Assembly (NCBI GenBank): GCA_024280475.1
Contig: JAJRQA010000177.1
Span: 1 to 38,049, forward strand
DNA: 38,049 bases
Origin: Alphaproteobacteria bacterium
GTDB taxonomy: Bacteria > Pseudomonadota > Alphaproteobacteria > Rhizobiales > JAKIUO01
Reading direction: 5' to 3'
The translations under genes and the position numbers were made by a program. This document shows positions 34,777 to 38,049 of the stretch, one piece after another (the first letter of the stretch is position 1; each line of letters starts with the position of its first letter). Below the pieces are notes generated by a model that made no database searches, was not told the origin of the DNA, and saw nothing but the letters and a program-made list of their open reading frames with translations.

Positions 34777-34914
34777 AGCAACCCGGAATTTCCAATATAT
34801 TATGGGATATGCGGGACGATGTGCCCCGTACAATCGTTTCCCTGTGCGGGGCCAAACTCTGCCGGTGGTTCACATAGATCGCATTTATAAACCTATTGAA
34901 CCACCGGTTTTTTT
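34777..34914 (+). ncRNA. Candidate small RNA of about 140 nt
   Basis: In the 555-bp space between nfu and the cytochrome gene no ORF fits, but the parts of a small RNA gene line up: a promoter at 34742-34770, an internal hairpin (GCCCCG at 34823-34828 with CGGGGC at 34847-34852), and an intrinsic terminator ending at 34914. The cytochrome c gene begins 170 bp beyond the terminator. It could also be an attenuated leader of that gene. I recognise no Rfam family. 34528-34674 and 34915-35082 show nothing else beyond the cytochrome ribosome site. Confidence 0.5.
34862..34914 (+). terminator. Rho-independent terminator with long loop
   Basis: CCGGTGGTTCA (34862-34872) is an exact inverted match to TGAACCACCGG (34897-34907) across a 24-base loop, followed by seven T residues. 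The 11-bp perfect stem and T tract make an intrinsic terminator on the plus strand. No protein gene precedes it on that strand. Confidence 0.8.
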
Positions 34915-35082
34915 CTTGTTCTATCGGATCGACACTCGCGCGCCGCCTAGATATGGCCCCGGTTTGTCCACGATCTTCTCCTCCTGATAATGCTGACCAA
35001 GATGTCGCAGCCTGGGCGCGACGGAATACGCGATCTGGCGCGTAAAGAAACCAGATCGCAGGCAAAAACAGGAGAAAAAAAG

Positions 35083-35655
35083 ATGAACAAGATAGGTGCA
35101 GTCATTGTGTCCGGGTTGATTGTGAGCGCGGGTGCTCTTTGGGTGAATAGTACAGCATTTTCACAAGGAATGGGCCGAGGCTCTGGTATGGGCCAAGGAA
35201 TGGGAATGGGGCGGGGAATGGGCCAGGATCAAGGGAGAGGGATGATGGGGAACCATCAACAAGGAGCAGGGCATCAGGGTAATCGCATTCGCCACCGCGT
35301 TGTCCGCATGGGCGGCGGAGTACCGGTCCCATATACCAATGTCAAAAATCCGTTACCAGGGGATGATGCGAACATCAAGGCAGGCAAAGCTTTGTTTGGC
35401 GAGCAATGTGCGTCTTGTCACGGGTTGAGTGGCAAGGGAGATGGAGAGGCGGGGCGTGAACTCAAGCCAAAACCGGCCAATATTGCGTTTATCATGGATA
35501 AATGGATTGCCACCGATCCTTTCTTGTTCTGGTCGATCAGTGAAGGCGGTGTCCCCCTGAAAACCGCCATGCCCGCTTTCAAGGACGTTTTGAGTGATCA
35601 GCAGCGCTGGCAGATTATTCACTATCTGCGCAGCGACCTTGCCGGCCAAAATTAG
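35083..35655 (+). CDS. Exported c-type cytochrome with Met/Gly-rich N-terminal segment
   Basis: A 190-residue periplasmic electron carrier. The ATG at 35083 has AGGAGA upstream. The longer frame to 34990 is not credible because it would precede the signal peptide (IGAVIVSGLIVSAGALWVN). After cleavage comes a low-complexity stretch made of Gly, Met, Gln and Arg (GMGRGSGMGQGMGMGRGMGQ, about residues 27-50). A single cytochrome c domain follows, with haem motif CASCHG, then KPKPANI and MPAFKDVLSDQQRWQIIHYL carrying the Met ligand. It overlaps the convergent metal-transporter stop by 4 bp. Met-rich segments often bind copper, but here that is only suggested by the neighbouring metal-efflux pair. 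Confidence 0.9.
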   Translation: MNKIGAVIVSGLIVSAGALWVNSTAFSQGMGRGSGMGQGMGMGRGMGQDQGRGMMGNHQQGAGHQGNRIRHRVVRMGGGVPVPYTNVKNPLPGDDANIKAGKALFGEQCASCHGLSGKGDGEAGRELKPKPANIAFIMDKWIATDPFLFWSISEGGVPLKTAMPAFKDVLSDQQRWQIIHYLRSDLAGQN

Positions 35656-36299
35656 GCGGTTTGAGGGGGTGAGGCCTCTTTCTGGTCCGCTATTTCATGA
35701 CGCGCTTGCGTAATGATCTGGCGGGCCGAGTTGAGGAATAGTCCAGCCATCAGCGCGGCGACGATCAAATCGGGCCAGGGGGTGGCGCTCAGATACACCG
35801 CGAGGGCAGCAGCAAGTACCGCCAGATTGCCAATCGCGTCATTGCGCGAACATAGCCAGACGGAGCGAACATTGGCGTCGCCATCACGAAAATTCATAAG
35901 CACCATGACACTCAAAAGATTGGCTGCCAGAGCCATCATGCCAATAACTCCCATAATCTGCTCGTCGGGAGCACCGACAATAGCGAACCGATAAAGAGTT
36001 GCCGCCAGTACACCAACGCCCATCAGCGCCAGCGAAACCCCTTTGAATAGCGCCACGCGAGCGCGCAGGATGCCGGATTTGCCGATAGCCCACAGAGATA
36101 GGCCATAGGTCACAGTGTCACCAAAAAAATCGAGCGCATCAGCTTTCAATGCCATCGATTGGCCCTGAAACCCGGCCAGCATTTCAATGATAAACATCAC
36201 GCCATTGATGGCAATGACGATCAGCAAGGCTCGCTTGAAGTCCGCACTGACCCCGTCAAATTTTGTCGAACAGCTATCGCCGCCACAGCCTGCACCCAT
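35652..36299 (-). CDS. Short cation diffusion facilitator-like metal exporter
   Basis: A 215-residue membrane protein with six predicted helices and no C-terminal cytoplasmic domain, shorter than the usual roughly 300-residue CDF proteins. The N-terminus has a CxxxxC pair (GAGCGGDSC). The transport-site positions read D57xxxD61 in TM2 (ADALDFFGD) and C150xxxD154 in TM5 (WLCSRNDAIGN) rather than the HxxxD pairs of zinc CDFs, pointing to a different metal preference. The ATG at 36299 follows AAAGGAGA, so I prefer it over the upstream in-frame ATG at 36326. It is divergent from a MerR gene and driven by a MerR-type promoter, so it is an inducible metal-resistance gene. Confidence 0.88.
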   Translation of the reverse strand: MGAGCGGDSCSTKFDGVSADFKRALLIVIAINGVMFIIEMLAGFQGQSMALKADALDFFGDTVTYGLSLWAIGKSGILRARVALFKGVSLALMGVGVLAATLYRFAIVGAPDEQIMGVIGMMALAANLLSVMVLMNFRDGDANVRSVWLCSRNDAIGNLAVLAAALAVYLSATPWPDLIVAALMAGLFLNSARQIITQARHEIADQKEASPPQTA

Positions 36300-36334
36300 G
36301 TTCTGATCTCCTTTTGCAGTTTTCAATGTAATAA

Positions 36335-36365
36335 AGTATAAATCCTCTAGTCCCTAGAGGTTCAA
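36335..36365 (-). promoter_or_regulatory. MerR-type promoter and operator for the metal exporter
   Basis: On the minus strand TTGAAC (-35, 36360-36365) and TATACT (-10, 36335-36340) are separated by 19 bp instead of 17, the hallmark of promoters that MerR-family activators untwist. Within the spacer is the palindrome CCTCTAGTCCCTAGAGG (36344-36360), the expected regulator site. The plus-strand merR start lies just beyond, so repression of the regulator itself is likely. Confidence 0.82.
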
Positions 36366-36376
36366 GAGGATTTATC

Positions 36377-36802
36377 ATGAGCATTTTAACAATTGGCAAA
36401 GTTGCCGCGCAAACCGGCGTCAAAGTCCCAACCATTCGCTATTACGAGGAGATTGGCCTGCTGCCAGAACCCGAGCGCACCAGAGGCAATCAACGGGTTT
36501 ATCAGGCGAAGGCGATCAAGAGATTGAGCTTTATCGCCCATGCCCGCGAACTGGGATTCGGCCTGGAGCAGATCAAGGAGTTGCTCAATCTTGCTGATGA
36601 CCCCGCTCAACCTTGTGCCCAGGCCAATGAGATCGCAGCGCAGCATTTGAAGGCAATTGAGAGCCGTATGAAACGCTTGCGCTCGTTGAAAAAAGAGTTG
36701 TTGAGCATTGTGCATGTCTGCGCCAACAATGGGACGATCAAAGATTGCCGCGTTATTGAGACCTTGGCTGATCATGGCAAATGTCTTTCGCATGAGCATT
36801 GA
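36377..36802 (+). CDS. MerR family heavy-metal-responsive regulator (CadR/PbrR-like)
   Basis: A 141-residue activator. The N-terminal helix-turn-helix reads TIGKVAAQTGVKVPTIRYYE followed by IGLLPEPERTRGNQRVY, and a long dimerisation helix follows. Metal-binding cysteines are in DPAQPCAQANEIA, HVCANNG, KDCRVIE and GKCLSHEH. The single rather than double cysteine after the helix favours a CadR/PbrR-like (Cd, Zn, Pb) over a ZntR-like sensor. The AGAGG ribosome site lies 6 bp before the ATG. Divergent from the exporter gene it should control through the site at 36335-36365. Confidence 0.92.
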   Translation: MSILTIGKVAAQTGVKVPTIRYYEEIGLLPEPERTRGNQRVYQAKAIKRLSFIAHARELGFGLEQIKELLNLADDPAQPCAQANEIAAQHLKAIESRMKRLRSLKKELLSIVHVCANNGTIKDCRVIETLADHGKCLSHEH

Positions 36803-36807
36803 ATCAC

Positions 36808-36839
36808 AAAAGGCGCCCGCCATAAAGCGGGTGCCTTTT
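36808..36839. terminator. Bidirectional rho-independent terminator
   Basis: AAAAGGC(G)CCCGC pairs with GCGGG(T)GCCTTTT around a 6-base loop. T runs flank both strands, so it ends the merR transcript and the convergent DUF937 transcript. Confidence 0.85.
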
Positions 36840-36865
36840 AATTTGATCGATCAGGTTGGGCCGAT

Positions 36866-37549
36866 TTATTTAAGCAGGCCTCTGGTGGCCATGCCGATGA
36901 GATCATCAGCGTAAGAGCCGTCGCCATCGCGATCCAGCAGCGAGCCAAAAATGCTTTTGCTTTGTTTGCGGCCGCCAAACACGGATTTCATGATCATTTT
37001 GCCGATCAGCCCACCAATCAGGCCTTTGCCAAGGCCACTGGAGAGCGCTTTACCGGCCAGATTACCAATCATGGAGCCGCCACGCCGTGAGGCTTTGGTC
37101 ATGATACTGTCAGCGATTTCGCGTGATCCGCCGCCCATGGCCTTTTTGACCAGTCCGCTCATCACCATTGTGGCGATGACGGGCAGCATCTTTTTCAATA
37201 GTGCTGCGCCGATGCCGGTCTTGGCGCTGGCATGATCTGCCACTTTGCGGCTAACCTGTTTAGAGCCAAACAGATGGCTCAGGATGCCATTGCCCTGATC
37301 AGCTGTTTCTTGTGATCCAAGCATTGCAGGATCGTCGGCGTAGCGATCATGTCCGCCATTTGCGAGCGAGCCCAGCAGGTCGGACAGGCCTTTGCCATTA
37401 CTTGTATTGCGGCGCAGTCCGGCACCAAGCGCTGGGGCAAGCTGGCGAACAGCTGCCTCTGCTTGCGCTGGCTCAAGTCCAAACTGGCTGGCCAGGTTAC
37501 CGATGGCATCGCCATTCTGGCCCTGTGAAATCATGTCAAAAAGGTTCAT
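36866..37549 (-). CDS. DUF937 domain-containing protein
   Basis: A 227-residue protein of the DUF937 family, function unknown. The N-terminal half has the family pattern NLFDMISQGQNGDAIGNLAS, FGLEPAQAEAAVRQLAPALG and LLGSLANGGHDRYADDP, with a second partial repeat, TGIGAALLKKMLPVIATMVM. The C-terminal half is Gly/Lys rich (GLVKKAMGGGSREI; GGLIGKMIMKSVFGGRKQ) and ends DRDGDGSYADDLIGMATRGL, where DRDGDGSYADD resembles a calcium-binding loop. No signal peptide was seen. It stands alone and ends at the shared terminator with merR. Confidence 0.9.
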   Translation of the reverse strand: MNLFDMISQGQNGDAIGNLASQFGLEPAQAEAAVRQLAPALGAGLRRNTSNGKGLSDLLGSLANGGHDRYADDPAMLGSQETADQGNGILSHLFGSKQVSRKVADHASAKTGIGAALLKKMLPVIATMVMSGLVKKAMGGGSREIADSIMTKASRRGGSMIGNLAGKALSSGLGKGLIGGLIGKMIMKSVFGGRKQSKSIFGSLLDRDGDGSYADDLIGMATRGLLK

Positions 37550-37682
37550 TGGGGGGTCCTCACCACTTAAAAATCAAGTGCAACAATATCTTATCCAGTC
37601 TCACTAGCCAAAGAGGCGCTGCATTGAGACAGTCTATTCTTAAACGAATAGGGGGGGATAGATAAACACATATTCGATCTAT

Positions 37683-37702
37683 AGCCCCGTAGCATCGGGG
37701 CT
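37683..37702. repeat. Short perfect hairpin in the DUF937 upstream region
   Basis: AGCCCCG (37683-37689) pairs exactly with CGGGGCT (37696-37702) across TAGCAT. It has no T tract on either side, so it is not an intrinsic terminator as it stands. It lies between the DUF937 gene and the gene at the right edge and may be a transcript-stabilising hairpin. Confidence 0.35.
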
Positions 37703-37784
37703 GCAAGTGAGGAAACGGTAATGTCGTCGTCGAATTTCTGTATAAGGATTGGTGGCAGGTTTGATCGCTACAATATGGGACGAA

Positions 37785-38049
37785 CTATTGTTTTTTGGCG
37801 GTCTTGGTTTTTGTGGCCTTCATGGTCTTTTTAGTTTTCTTTTTGCCCGTTTTTTTATCTTTACCAGCTTTTTTGGGGTCGACCGTTCTTGGTTCTTCAA
37901 AATAACAAAGGGCGGTATCGGTTGTGCACATGACCAGGAAATTACCCAGAATATCATCGCATTTGCTTTTTTCGTGCAAAATCATCGCCCGCCCGGAGGC
38001 CAGGTCTTCTTTTTCAAATTGAACCGTGATTTCTTTTGAGGCCTTGAGG
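37785..38049 (-). CDS. C-terminal part of an unrecognised protein with lysine-rich tail (5' end beyond window)
   Basis: The minus-strand frame is open from the right edge to a stop at 37785, giving 87 codons plus the stop. The visible part reads ASKEITVQFEKEDLASGRAM, then a soluble region with three cysteines (KCDD, VMCTT, ALCYFEE), then a strongly basic tail of Lys, Thr and Ala (KKAGKDKKTGKKKTKKTMKA). An internal ATG at 37985 is unlikely to be the start because the frame continues upstream in sensible protein sequence. Lysine-rich tails of this type are common on nucleic-acid-binding proteins, but I do not recognise the family. Confidence 0.65.
   Translation of the reverse strand, partial: LKASKEITVQFEKEDLASGRAMILHEKSKCDDILGNFLVMCTTDTALCYFEEPRTVDPKKAGKDKKTGKKKTKKTMKATKTKTAKKQ

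Noticed and set aside
37683-37702. Terminator for the right-edge gene
   Set aside because: The hairpin lacks a T tract on either strand and lies about 80 bp past the stop.

Overview
The window reads as chromosomal DNA of an aerobic, motile alphaproteobacterium of moderate GC content. The markers are a PurS-PurQ-PurL type FGAM synthase, a GlnD of alphaproteobacterial type, a petABC (cytochrome bc1) operon followed by mtnP-apt, a RegB/RegA redox two-component pair, oxygen-dependent HemF, and an Nfu...TsaB-RimI-Fur gene string. I cannot fix the order or genus from sequence alone. No phage, insertion sequence, CRISPR array, tRNA or rRNA gene was seen. Most of the window is core metabolism, with two accessory-looking segments.

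Layout. 1-3402 (minus): purine genes purS, purQ, an uncharacterised small acidic protein, and purL, which runs off the left edge. 3570-6373 (plus): glnD, divergent from purS, preceded by a tiny overlapping leader ORF. 6614-9371: an Fe-S type Rrf2 regulator, a GNAT acetyltransferase and an AAA ATPase, with two structured non-coding stretches (about 7130-7220 and 7924-8110). 9605-11266: a chemoreceptor. 11316-12691 (minus): trmL-hemF, overlapping by 4 bp. 12905-15781 (plus): petA-petB-petC ending in a strong terminator, then a 178-bp nested inverted-repeat element. 16207-19166 (plus): mtnP-apt-hypothetical, then an orphan single-span membrane protein. 19220-22263 (minus): secreted alpha/beta hydrolase, regB, regA. 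22352-24142 (minus): SulP anion permease.

24462-31009 (plus) is the most interesting part: a voltage-gated-type K+ channel with a cyclic-nucleotide-binding domain, then a tightly coupled three-gene operon encoding a PstS-like periplasmic binding protein, a two-TM receptor with HAMP and class III nucleotide cyclase domains, and an MscS-type channel with a C-terminal cyclic-nucleotide-binding-like domain. This looks like a complete path from periplasmic ligand to cytoplasmic signal to channel. However, the cyclase has lost its first metal-binding aspartate and has Glu for the second. The MscS-fused domain has lost the Gly-Glu and Arg of the phosphate-binding cassette. The module may therefore signal by an unusual nucleotide or by protein-protein contact.

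31014-34527 (minus): nfu, an STM3941-like membrane protein, rutE-like nitroreductase, tsaB, rimI and fur, linking Fe-S delivery, tRNA t6A synthesis and iron control. 34528-35082 holds operator-like repeats and a good candidate small RNA with promoter and terminator. 35083-36802: a Met/Gly-rich c-type cytochrome, a short CDF-like metal exporter and its divergent MerR regulator, with a textbook 19-bp-spacer MerR promoter between them. 36866-38049 (minus): a DUF937 protein and the lysine-rich C-terminus of an unrecognised protein cut by the right edge.
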